Of a stretch of 27,005 nucleotides of DNA, positions 10,008-19,876 are shown in pieces. The stretch is from Gloeopeniophorella convolvens (lineage: Eukaryota; Basidiomycota; Agaricomycetes; Russulales). Each line of letters starts with the position of its first letter. Within the stretch, counting starts at the first letter, position 1. Under the pieces are notes generated by a model, which saw nothing but the letters and a program-made list of their open reading frames with translations, searched no databases and was not told the DNA's origin. A program made the translations under genes and the position numbers. The stretch spans positions 1 to 27,005 of the forward strand of contig WTXD01000147.1 in assembly GCA_022496205.1 (NCBI GenBank), written 5' to 3'.

Positions 10008-12704
10008 ATGTCCAACTCCGTCACGGTAAGTCGCACATCGTGCCCATCATGCCGTTGTTGACCGCCGACCTAGATACGCGACCTTCTACGCGGCTTTGTA
10101 GACGACGAGGCCCGCGAGACCCACGAAGAGGAAGAAGAGGACGAGGACAAGGAGGACGTTCTCGGTCTGTGGCTGTTCCATCTTCCACGTGCGACTCTGA
10201 CATCGATCATTAGCTGAATTCATTCACGATGGGGAGGACATCGGGGACGGCACTTCCCCAGCACCATCCCCACCCTCTACCCCCAGTCGCGACCCGCCGC
10301 CGAGGCCAGCGGTCTGGAGGACGCTGCTAGTAGGATCAGAGCCAGATATTCGCAGGGGGCGCGGCATCTCCTTCCGAATGCGGACAACGTGCCACAGATC
10401 TTTTTGCAACCGACTGCGGACAATCCAGGCTTGTGGGCGGTGCCCGTGAAGGTGTGTACATCCGTCTCGCGTTGACAATAAAGCCCCTGACATCAGAGAC
10501 AGACGGGAGAGGAACTGCGAGCGCTGGGAATCATACTGGATCGCTTTGCCCATCTCCCCTCTTTCGCGTCGGTTTTTGTCCGGCCATCTATCCCTGGTCA
10601 CCTCCTCGTCGAAACCAATACCGTCAGTGAAGTGCATCGACTCCTATCCAGCATCACTTCGGTCTTGAAGCCTGTCCGACCTCGTCTTGTTCCCGTGCCC
10701 GATAGGACCGAGTATCTGCGGCCGGCACCCTCCCGACCCGAAATTCACGCTGGGCAGTGGGTCCGCTGCATCTATGGCCTGTATGCAGGGGACGTTGGTC
10801 TGGTGCGAGAGACGCGCGCCGGGGATACCCAGGCGGTTGTCGCCCTACTCCCTCGCATCCGTCCGCCTGTTCCTCCAGGCACCGGCACGAGGACCAAGGG
10901 ACGTCCTGACCCACGGCTGTGGGGATACTCGGAGCTGCTCAGTGTGTTTGGGGAACGCAAAGTCAAACACGGCCCGGGCGCGCAAGGCGAGGAGCATATC
11001 CCCTACAAGTTCAGTCGAGACACTTTCGAATGCGGCCTAGTCCTCAAGGTGCTTAGTAGCGAGCACCTCGAGCTGGCGGCCGCCCTCCCCGACCTTCTCC
11101 TCCCCTTCTTCAAGCACCCGGGCATCCTCCACGACCCGGCATTTGCGCGGGCGCTTGCCCAGGTCACGCAAGCCACATACCAACGTGAGGATCGAGTGGA
11201 AGTCACCTCAGGTGAATACACGGGTGCGGTAGGAGCGATCACGATAGCATTGGGCGGACGTGCATCCATCGCGGCGACGCTGCCCGGATCGCACGAGGAA
11301 GGCTCATTGAGGTCGACGTTGACATCGTGCAGCCGCGCTTCAGACCAGGTGATCACGTCGAATCCCGACTCTCCGATCGACAGGGATTGTGGCGGCGTGT
11401 GACTATGACGCCGCGCAAGTAACATACCTCGAGAGAGGACACAGGCCGAGGTAGCGTTTCATAGGCATGCACCTAGCAGTTGTTAATCACCTGCAGATCA
11501 CCATGTCCTGCTTCGCAGTCCGGTTCGCCCCACCCGCTCCCGAGGTCACTGCGCCTCCCAAGATTGCGGCGGGAGACCGCGTGATTCTCTCTGGCCGGGA
11601 AGCCCGACTGCGAGACGGCCCCGCAGAGCTTGAAGGAGTCGTCAGGAAGTAAGGGGGACCGCGTGTGGTTCACGGATGAGCGCACGAAGATACCAGTAAG
11701 CCCTTAGATGCAGAACCAAAGGACAAGTCTGATGACCTTCAGGTCATGGCCACTATGGGGGAGCTGAGACAACTGAAACGACCAGTTCCCTACGAAAAAC
11801 CAGACGCCAAGCATCCGACGGTCGGCATGAGGTAGCAATCACTAAGGGAAATTACAAGGGCTACCGCGGAATCGTGAAGACTGTCTCGGACGACGGCCCA
11901 TTATCGAACTGGAGGCAAAGTCGACGCAGCACGCGTCCTCTCGCCAATTGGTGAAATGGGAGCACATCTCTACAGCGTAAGCGCGTCAGTGTTGTGTCGA
12001 TAACACGCGCGCTGAACTTGATCTCCGCAGCCCCAGCGCATTAGAAGCACTAAGGGCCAGCAGTTTCAAGACCCCCTTTATCTCCCGGACCCCAAGCCCC
12101 CCACCAATTGAGACGATCACGCGTCCTCGCACCCCTCCGGGCCCCGACGGATGGGGACTGCCGCGCCCTCAGCGGGACCCTCAAGGGACCACTCGGCACA
12201 GCGGCCGCGATGCAGGGACATCGTTCGGGGTGGGTCATTATTGAAATTCTTTTGAATTCCTCGATAACGCGTACGTCGCGGCTCAGAGGGGGAATCATGG
12301 CTTCTTCGCGACGAACTGCGTGCCCTGCTGGACACACGCGTTTTTTCCTTCAACGTCTGTGACACCGAGGAGCTTTTCGAGGGCGGTAAGTACGATTATG
12401 CATGCGCAAAGACACTGCTTCCCCGCGCCCGAAAAATTTCGCCCCGTGCAGGTGAAATTGTAGTTGAAATCTCGCGGCCGAGGCGTCCCCGAGCCCAGGT
12501 ATCCGTGCCACCCCATTTGCTCAATCGATGGGAACTTGCAACCGGTTGTGAGGGCTTGGTGATAGGGGCGAGGTCGGAGGGATGATTGGCAAGGTCACCA
12601 AAATCGACGGGGACATGTGCGAAATCGAGATCGCAACGGCCCATCCGCAACCGAAGATCGTCCGGCAGCTGAATGTCAAGGATGTCGTAGCGGTGTACAA
12701 ATGA
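10008..12704 (+). pseudogene. SPT5-like gene with NGN and KOW segments, several frameshifts
   Basis: The first exon reads MSNSVT and joins to an acidic segment (RDLLRGFVDDEA...EEEEEDED), as at the N-terminus of SPT5. Introns are clear at 10026-10073 and 10452-10496 (branch CTGAC), and one is likely at about 10164-10212. The NGN-like segment spans NPGLWAVPVK and GHLLVETNTVSEVHRLL. KOW-like blocks follow: GQWVRCIYGLYAGDVGLV, DRVEVTSGEYTGAVGAI, RPGDHVESRLSDRQGL, GDRVILSGREARLRDG, VAITKGNYKGYRGIVKTV and SEGMIGKVTKIDGDMCEIEI, with a stop after VVAVYK. SPT5 is known as a transcription elongation factor that binds Pol II, and Agaricomycetes carry extra diverged copies. Frame changes near 10300, 11300, 11827 and 11900 interrupt the reading, so this copy is probably not functional unless these are sequencing errors. 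The C-terminal phospho-repeat region of true SPT5 was not seen. Confidence 0.7.
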
Positions 12705-13099
12705 AACGTTTGTGTGTAAAGTATGTATGCGATCCCTTTACTATCAATATCACTGCGTGCGCGACCTGCCTAGCGTGTATGACGCACGTAATATATGGGC
12801 CAACTCGGGTAAGTGATGGTAATAGACGATACTTGTATACAAGAACGGCACGCAACGAATACGGACGGATCCTGGTGCACCCATGGCGGTAAGTGGTAGT
12901 CGTCTCTCCGAGGTGCGCAACCAACTCACTCCCCTTTCGGCCACAGCTGGCGTACCATGCGGTCTACGATCGTTGACCATTTCTTCTGCATCCGGTGAGT
13001 GCCCCAAAACCACCCCGAAGATAACGCACTGACACATTTAAGGAGCAGTCTGCGCGCTCAAGACGAGCAGCGACTCCAGCATCTCCCACAAGTTGTTAC
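12705..13099 (+). other. Gap between SPT5-like and DUF6698-like genes
   Basis: No supported coding segment. A possible short upstream exon, MRSTIVDHFFCIR, ending at a GTGAGT donor near 12997, does not join the downstream exon in the conserved frame, so it is not included in the next gene. Confidence 0.35.
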
Positions 13100-15302
13100 A
13101 TGCCGCGTGCCCCTGTTCATCGTTCTGCCCCCCACCCTGATCACGTCCCCGGCGCCCTGCTGGGGTACCAGGCGGCGTGAGTGCTACACGTTGTGTATAC
13201 TTGTGACTTACTGACTAGCTCTTCTCCACCAGCGAGAAGACAATCGACTATCGTTCAGCACGCTGGGTTGGTCCCGCGTTCTGTCTTCGAGCATGTCAAC
13301 GTAATTGTTCCTACGGGTCATGTGCTTTACGAGCGCGGACTGGACGACGAGTTCGACGACTACCCGCTCATCAAAAAAATGTAAGTCGACGATTTGTATG
13401 TAGGTATCTACTAATCACACATCCATAGGGAGGTCGATGAGCGAGAAGTCTATCTCAAGCTCTACAACAACATTGTTCGCCACATCCCGGGCCTTCGAGA
13501 GTTCATGGATGCCAATCCTCCGAAGGTGGCGCTGGAGTCGGCTATGCAAAAGGTAGATCCCCCCGTGCGTTCATCTCCAGATGGCTCATGGACCGTTGTT
13601 GAGATATGGACGTAGGTACAAAACACGCGCAGTGACCATTCCTCCAATTTGCGATCGCGGATCCTCGACTATGTCCCCCTGCCCCCACAGAAGAGCTTCG
13701 GCCGAGATGCATCGCGCGTGACAAGAGTGATAGGGGGGTAAACCACGAGTACCTTTCCTTGCTGCTCTGTCCGGTGCGTCTCTTGCGTCACTTGCGGAAC
13801 GAGGGCCAACAGTAAGCGACTGTCGACTTGATATCGACAACGCTGACACGGCTATGGAGGTTCCGCACGCGCTGGGGTGCCGGCAACATCATCATCAGTG
13901 AACTGGACCTCCCACTCTTCCTGTGGAAGAACTATGAGTACAGCTCCAAGGACCCATACAATGGGTTCTTGCAAAGCAAGGTGCTTAAAAAGGTGAGCTT
14001 GGTCAAAACATCACACAGGCCAAACTCGCTCATATACAATACAGGCTTGGATGTGCATTTACTTCGGCCCTGGGGCTGTTGACGGCGCGGCCCAAGCGGT
14101 GTCGAATGAACGCGGTATCGCGAAGAAGCACCATATGACTGAAGTCACGCCGCACAGCATCGCCTACACGGCAGTCCTGGTACGAAATTCATCGTATTCT
14201 TGCCCCTCAAACGACTCATGTGTGCAGGTTATGCATTCCCTGTCCTCCGAGAATCGATGGGAGGGCAAGGCATGCAGTTACCTCCTCAAGAATGTCCACA
14301 CCCGGATCCAGAACATGATCACAGTGAACTGGGCTGGGGCGGAGGACATTATCGAGTCCTGGAACAAGTATGTATTGCTCGGATGCACGGTGGATATACA
14401 CTAATGGACTCTTGGCCAACACAGTGAGATGTTCGGCAACGACAACGCCCACGTCCCCGGTGAAGACCCCGGAGAGAAGTTTGACTATGGGAGCGAGGGT
14501 GGGGACGATTTTGAGCGATTCCTCCGAGAGGAAAGCCCATTCAGCAAGAGTGTGGAATGGGACGAGATTGTCCATGCCGAAATGAAGGAACTGGAGACGA
14601 CGCCAGAAGACGAGGATGATGAGGAGGTGGAGGAGGGTGGCGAGGAATCAGATCTGGAGCGCGAGCAAGTTGCGTCTGCCAAGGGGTCCGAGGACGAAGC
14701 TGGTGAGCTTGTACGTACACTCGCAGATGCAGCACTCCTAACCAAACTGGCAGAGGATGACAGTGAGACCGGCGCAAATGCCTCCAAAGGTACGTGGACA
14801 TCGCGTTCTATTGCGTCTATTGCTCACTACGTCCTCGCGTCCGCGACCCCTCCATCTATAGTCAACACAACTCACGCTCCCCCTACGGCGACTCCTCCCG
14901 CTGTGGCTCCGGCCACTCTCGCGGTCCTGGCGCCTGTGCCTGCGCCTGTGCCTGCGCCTGTGCCTGCGCCTGTGCCTGCGCCTGCACCCGCACCTGTGGC
15001 CACTGCTGCGCCCGTGACTGCTACAGCCCCATCCTCCTCAAAGGGTATCGGGTCCGCTCGCACGCCTTCAACATCCACCCGCAAGTCGACCCGCAAGACC
15101 CCGGCCCGCAAGCCTGTCGAAGATGAAGACCCGTTCGTTTCAGACCAGGAAAATAGCCCTGAGGTGCCTGCCTCGGTCCCGTCTAAGCGCGCTCTGGTGG
15201 CAAGGGAGCCGAAGCAGAGGCAGAGAAAGTACGTGCAGTCAACGTGCAGTCGTGCTGCTACACACAATATACTTACATTCATGCCCTGGCAGGAAGTTTT
15301 AG
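13100..15302 (+). CDS. DUF6698-like protein, ten exons, one apparent frameshift
   Basis: Exons are 13100-13176, 13219-13380, 13429-13552, 13616-13811, 13860-13992, 14045-14179, 14228-14367, 14425-14789, 14862-15228 and 15293-15302, giving about 569 residues. Every junction keeps phase except within exon 4, which is one base short: near 13700-13725 the frame changes between FGRDAS and KSDRGVNHEY. Blocks matching the Agaricomycete family include VFEHVNVIVPTG, LYNNIVRHIPGLREFM, MQKVQNTRSDHSSNLR, LLCPVRLLRHL, LPLFLWKNYEY, DPYNGFLQSKVLKKAW, KHHMTEVTPHSIAYTAVL and EDIIESWN. DUF6698 is my recognition by pattern; its biochemical role is unknown to me. After the conserved part come an acidic segment (about residues 330-420), an Ala/Pro/Val repeat and a basic Ser/Thr-rich tail (TRKSTRKTPARKP). 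The tail is low-complexity and nuclear-like in composition. If the shift is real, the product stops early in exon 4. The start MPRAP is the first ATG that opens the conserved frame. Confidence 0.7.
14931..14990 (+). repeat. 12 bp minisatellite encoding Ala-Pro-Val-Pro units
   Basis: About four to five copies of gcgcctgtgcct run in tandem inside the DUF6698-like gene and encode repeating PVPA units. The period is a multiple of three, so copy-number change would not break the frame. Confidence 0.85.
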
Positions 15303-16332
15303 GTTCGCGCGCATCGGCCGGATAGTACTAGCGTAGAGTAGGGACGTAGCTACAACGTCACAAGGGCCAAAAGGGTTCAAAATATATGTGTTCCGAATGC
15401 TCAGTTCGATGGCGGCTGCAACGCGCGACAAGGCTCTTGAACTTATCGCCCGAGACATCTTAGACATAGAATGACAAGGCACTACAACTTATGATGGATG
15501 AAGGTGACTTGTAGCGCGCGATAAGATTGAGCTTCATTGACCAGGCATTGATACTTGCAACGGTTTACATGGGTGCTGAAAACTACAATAATGGTGAAAC
15601 TACAAGGGTACCCTAAAATTACCCGGCTCTGGTAGAATCGAGATACAACTCGCCGAATCAAAAAGGGTGTCACGGATCTCTCATCCTGGTCGACCCTTTT
15701 GACCTTTTAGGGCCTTACAAGGGCCCAAAATTTTTGTCCGGTTTTGGTGATGTTGGGAAGTTGCGAATGGAGACAGCACACCCAGGGACGGTCGTGGATA
15801 TCGCCGCTAGTCCAAAGAACCATCTGAGTGGGCGAGTCAATGCGTTGAATAGTAGGCGCCGCTAGTAATCCCGGACTCTCTCTTTGTTCTCTTTTCTTCC
15901 TCTTTGGCGATCGTTAGTAGTACTACTTACTTACTAGAGCATAACATCAATAACCAGTGCTGAATCGTACATGACCCAGCTCCCGTCAACAAGACGCCAC
16001 GGCAAAGCCATGTGACGACATCAGGTGGAAGCGCACGTCATATTTAGCACAAAATAGGCACTTTGTGTGTTGAATGTGCGTTCGGTTACCTACCGTTCCA
16101 TTTCGCTGCGCGCGCGTGTGGACAAACGCGCGCGGACTCCGGTCATTTCTACTTTATACTTACACACCAGCCCGGGCGCTTCGGCCCGGGCTCTCATCGT
16201 TTCGTACGCGCTAAGTCGCGCTCGCGCTCGCATCCCCTGCAGCGCATTTTGGTTCCGCTTGCTCCTTTTATTTGATACTGTATAGTTGTGGCTGATGGAC
16301 ATGTCATCGCCCCGAGTATCCTGTAGCCCCTC
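15303..16332. other. Gene-free stretch upstream of the leader-like repeat
   Basis: No supported gene. Two strong hairpins occur near the right end. One has gcgcgcg/cgcgcgc arms around tgtggacaaa (about 16111-16138). The other is a perfect 9 bp stem, agcccgggc / gcccgggct, at 16169-16177 and 16184-16192. A weak TATA-like tatag lies at 16281. These may belong to the promoter side of a repeat element whose transcribed part starts near 16333. Confidence 0.35.
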
Positions 16333-16502
16333 AGTTCTCGTTGGCACAGCGCGCGAGATACTGAGGTGAGCATCTTTTGTGGTGTGTGTTGCATACCTGT
16401 ACTTACCCGGCCCAGCCGGCGTCGTCTTGTGTACAGGTGAATATATATAGTTCTCGTTGGCACAGCGCGCGAGATACTGAGCCGGCGTCGTCTTGTGTAC
16501 AG
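16333..16502 (+). repeat. Tandem leader pair: unspliced copy then insert-free copy (GT-AG insert)
   Basis: Segment X (33 bp, 16333-16365) is followed by a 50 bp insert (16366-16415) and segment Y (21 bp, 16416-16436). A 12 bp linker (16437-16448) starting gtgaat comes next, then X again (16449-16481) joined directly to Y (16482-16502). X and Y are identical in both copies. The insert starts gtgagc, ends cccag and holds cttac 10 bases before its end, all matching a short fungal intron. X starts within ctcagttctcg and folds as CCTCAGT-TCTCG against CGAGA-t-ACTGAGG, with the first intron base closing the stem. The boundaries can slide by two bases (AG), so the exact cut is inferred. Confidence 0.6.
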
Positions 16503-18182
16503 ACTGCCTTTGCGCGCTATCGAAAGAACCCAATTATCCTCCTTTAATTGCTACATTGTGTACACTTGGGCCATTGTAGCACCCCCCCTTTAAATCATAC
16601 AAAATAGACACACCAAATCCTAATTTGCACTATTTAGATCATCATGGACAAAATGGACGAAGAGGCCCAAACGGGCCACTGTGAGATCATACTGGCACCC
16701 AAAACATCTCCTCAGGCATCACACAAGAAAGAGAACATAATAGAAATGCATCTATTGAGCTATACTACTACATCAAAGTACATTGTTATCCTAACTCTCG
16801 TCCCTTGCCCTCTATCCAACAGTAGATAGGGCATTCTTGAGGACCCCTCCCCTTGACCTCTGTGGATCGGGTATTGTCGGTGGACACTGAACAATCAATA
16901 GTCAATCAGCAGTACTTGGAGTATTGAAGAACAAACGGACCTGGATGTTACAAGAGAGGGTCATGAGGAACATAGCCAGTGCGAGGAATCCAGGAGTAAG
17001 CCAGAGACACAAGCAAGAGCAGTGCAATGAGCAGGAGGCACAGCAAGGGAGTGAGTGACACAAGAGCCTCAGCCACTCAATAGCACAAGGGAGCAAGTAA
17101 ATGAGCAAGTGGAAGCATGACAAACAGACGGGCAAGCAAGCACGGACAGCTGCAGGAGCCAGGTGGAGGACACAGAGAGCGTGAGGAGAGAGGGGAGTGA
17201 GGATAAGGGCGGGGCGACGTGGCAACGCAAAATTGTACGATACCGGGGATTGCCGGGTCTATCACGCGTCACGCGTCACGCATCATGCATCACACGGCGT
17301 CATGCAGGGAGCCGGGCCGTTCGGAAGTCCGAGAACTCGGAGCGGAGCGCGACTTGACGGATTGTCCCGTCTTTCCTCTGTCACTCTCCCGCTCGATGCT
17401 CCCCCGCTCACCTACCCCGATGGACGCGTACCTCACGATCGCTGCCGAGCCACCCCCACACCCACACGCATGTGCAACTGGTCGCGCATGTGTTCGGGAA
17501 AGACGTGGGTGCGCAACATGCTCAGGCTCGCCACGGATGAGTACCAGCCTTGCTGCTGCACGCAGTGCCAATGGCGTTGGCACTGTGCATGCTTCCCAGT
17601 GTGCATTTGCGGTTCGCTGACATGTGTACCCACAGACTGCAAAGTCCAGACAATCAAGGACCTCACGTGGCCGTCGGCCATGCTCGCGCAGCGCACTGCT
17701 GCTCGACAACTCGTGCACCCAGGCTACACGCTGGCTGCACAACTACCTCTGTGTGCCTAAGTCCACCGCCGCACGAACCTCGCTGCGCTCGCATGTGCCG
17801 CATCCTTGCCCCAGCCCAAAGCCAGCGAGTACACCGGAAATAATAAGGCTTTGGCGTAGTGGCCTAAGTTGTACGATTTAGGGCCAAATAGACAACGCGA
17901 GGCCTAATTCGTACGAATTAGAGCTATTCAGACATGACGTGGACAAAGCAGGATTTGCTTTTTCCTGATGGAGATGTTCATCCATATAGTTGTACCGCCT
18001 TCTGTTCCGAATGCCAGCTGTCCCACTACAAACCTGCCTGATCATAGTAATTTCATGGACCATGCGTCCAGAATTTGACAGCACCCGGGAGCATCGATGT
18101 GTTGTGCCGTATCCCTGCGATCCTGCTAGTTTGTTGCAATCATCGCGATTCTGTTGAAGCGCAGCAGAGGGTGCAGTGACAA
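16503..18182. other. Gene-free repeat-rich stretch
   Basis: Open frames here (for example 17197-17760) show biased composition and no family match. Visible structure includes an AT-rich part with the LTR-like start word tgtagcacccccc at about 16576. A strand-asymmetric tract, mostly A and G on the plus strand and with frequent gcaag words, spans about 16930-17215. Tandem cgtcacg/gcatcat words lie at about 17262-17295. A near-tandem repeat with a perfect palindrome lies at about 17862-17935. Confidence 0.35.
17862..17935. repeat. Imperfect tandem repeat with a 16 bp palindrome
   Basis: Two units, ggcctaagttgtacgattta and ggcctaattcgtacgaatta, lie about 38 bases apart, each followed by a similar tail (ggccaaatagaca, agctattcagaca). 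The second unit contains the perfect palindrome taattcgtacgaatta (17905-17920). It could be a binding site or a decayed element end. Confidence 0.55.
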
Positions 18183-18346
18183 CTGAAGGACACAGAGTGA
18201 CGCTCAGTCAGAGAAGGTCAAAAGACTGATACATTAGTGCAATACCTGAAGGACACAGAGTGACGCTACAAGGTAAGGTAAGCATAAGGTAGAAGTGAAA
18301 GGAGTGTAAGTGTACTTGCCTCAGTCAGAGAAGGTCAAAAGACTGA
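18183..18346 (-). repeat. Second tandem leader pair: unspliced copy then insert-free copy (GC-AG insert)
   Basis: Read on the minus strand, segment X (27 bp, 18346-18320) is followed by a 54 bp insert (18319-18266) and segment Y (20 bp, 18265-18246). A 16 bp linker starting gtattg (18245-18230) follows, then X (18229-18203) joined directly to Y (18202-18183). The copies are identical. The insert starts gcaagt, the consensus of GC-AG introns after AG, has cttac branch-like words and a pyrimidine-rich run, and ends ttgtag. X starts with tcagtc and folds CCTCAGTC against GACTGAGG, with the first insert base closing the stem. The layout and order match the locus at 16333-16502, though X and Y differ in sequence. 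Confidence 0.6.
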
Positions 18347-18646
18347 GGCTACAAAGGCAAAAGAGGAGGTCCTTTTATACAAGTAAGGAACGACAATAGC
18401 ATGTGATAAACAATGCTTAGAAAGCCTAGGAGACCCACATGAAACGGAGTAAGAGTGGGTACCGGAGTACAGGGTGGGTCATGGAATGCCCTAGAATAGT
18501 CCAGAACATGGAAACGAATGTGGGGCTGAGCACAGCCTTAAGTCTAGAACATTATGTACACAAGATAAGATAGTCCTTGATTATTAGGTCCATATCTAAT
18601 CTAATCAGAGCTGCCAGGACACTGTCCGTCTCAACAGATTCATGGT
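18347..18646 (-). other. Putative promoter-side stretch of the minus-strand leader
   Basis: Apart from the TATA box at 18371-18379, no gene was found in this 300-base stretch. If the leader is transcribed, this would be its U3-like or promoter region. Confidence 0.3.
18371..18379 (-). promoter_or_regulatory. TATA box upstream of the minus-strand leader pair
   Basis: The minus strand reads TATAAAAGG about 33 bases before the initiator-like TCAGTC that starts segment X at 18346. That spacing suits a Pol II start at the beginning of X. Confidence 0.55.
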
Positions 18647-19000
18647 CCCACCATCATCACCAAAACCCGAAACTTCTTACGGGCCCTTGCGGCCCGGAGG
18701 GCTCCCGGGTCCGGTTATCGTGCCCGGTATGGCTGTGTATCTTCCGAATCGAGAATTCATTGATAGCCAAGCTCAGGCAAGCTCGGGTACTTGCGAGATC
18801 GAAACTGTGAGATGAGAGCCGGTTATTACCGGAGGTTGTCGGGGTGCTATGACTTGCCATGGACCCTTGGCAATCTGACCGGAATCCGCATCGACTTGCC
18901 ACCCCTTGTGATCCCGGCCAGCGTTATCACATCGTCGCACAAGTCCATCGAACTCTGCAAGGCAATGCAAGGGCCAGTGGACACCACAGTGTGCTGCATG
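18647..19000 (+). repeat. Dispersed coding-like repeat, copy B
   Basis: This is the partner of 2995-3330 in the same orientation. The plus strand reads PKPETSYGPLRPGGLPGPV and then, after a frame change, ITGGCRGAMTCHGPLAI and IDLPPLVIPASVITSSHKS with KAMQGP. The first frame continues about 30 residues past VYLP before it diverges. The protein is not recognised. It is flanked on the left by the minus-strand leader region. Confidence 0.6.
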
Positions 19001-19876
19001 CTGCTGAACGACGACGTGGTTCGTGTGCAACATCACAATTGGCACGGTCCCTCTTAGCTCTCACCACAATGCAAGACCACTGCCACCACTGCACCCACCA
19101 CCTCAGCGCATCGCTGCTGTCTCCAATGAGCCCCCGTCCATGAATTCACCCCCATCTGCCAGCTACTCCCACACGAGCGCCTTGCAGGACGACACGCACG
19201 CGCGATCCACGTCGTACGGCCCCGTACTGTGTCACGACGGCGCCAACGTGCTGGCGCAGCAGGTTAAGCTACGTAGCGCGGCCGTGACGTGGTGCGGTGA
19301 CATGCACCCGGCGCAAGCTCTGCTGCCGCCGCGTGGCTCCACCAACGAAAACGGCAGCCGCGCGCGAGCCCCCGTGTCTACGCCCGACTTGTCGCGACGA
19401 CTACGCCGCGAAACCCGCTAAACGGCCTTGTCTCGAATCAAGATGACACGGTGATGATGCGGCATAACAAGCGTGTGGTTCGTGCTGGCTGTGGCCGTAG
19501 CAAGCCGATGCGGTCGTCATCACCAGCGTGAACTGTATGCTCAGTGTGTGCGCAGATCGTCACTGCTCAGCCAGTTGTCTTCACATCGCAGTCGGCATTG
19601 TTGTACAGTGCAGGGTGTGTGGGGTGAGGATGATGTTGTCATGTGATGGGGTGCACGTGATGGCGTGATGGGAAACACGTGACGCGTGACAATTAGTGCG
19701 CAGGCAACTTGGAAATTTTCATTGTCTCTATCTCCTCCCACGACAACGGTGTGGCCCACTCCCTCCCCTGCCAGTTTTGACAGCACTTATACATGGACAG
19801 GTGACCTTGAGGTGAGCCCCCAGGCACATCCTTGCCCCTCAGCACCTGACCGACTGACCGATGTGTGCATGCACAT
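19001..19876. other. Gene-free stretch left of the chromovirus LTR
   Basis: An open frame at 19023-19421 is GC-rich and Pro/Ser/Arg-rich without a family match, so it is not called a gene. Two CACGTG words lie near 19655-19680. The last bases before the LTR (cacat) do not match the bases after the far LTR (gtcca), so no target duplication is visible. Confidence 0.35.

Noticed and set aside
16090..16533. Minus-strand frame with a repeated VHKTTPA motif
   Set aside because: The repeat in the protein is explained by the duplicated leader DNA; there is no other coding evidence.
16576..16860. Possible LTR starting tgtagcacccccc
   Set aside because: No second copy, matching end or internal coding region was found in the window.
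17197..17760. Long open frame on the plus strand
   Set aside because: Composition is irregular, it contains simple tandem words, and no domain or splice pattern supports it.
19023..19421. Open frame rich in Pro, Ser and Arg
   Set aside because: It is GC-rich without family match or start context, and likely a chance frame.
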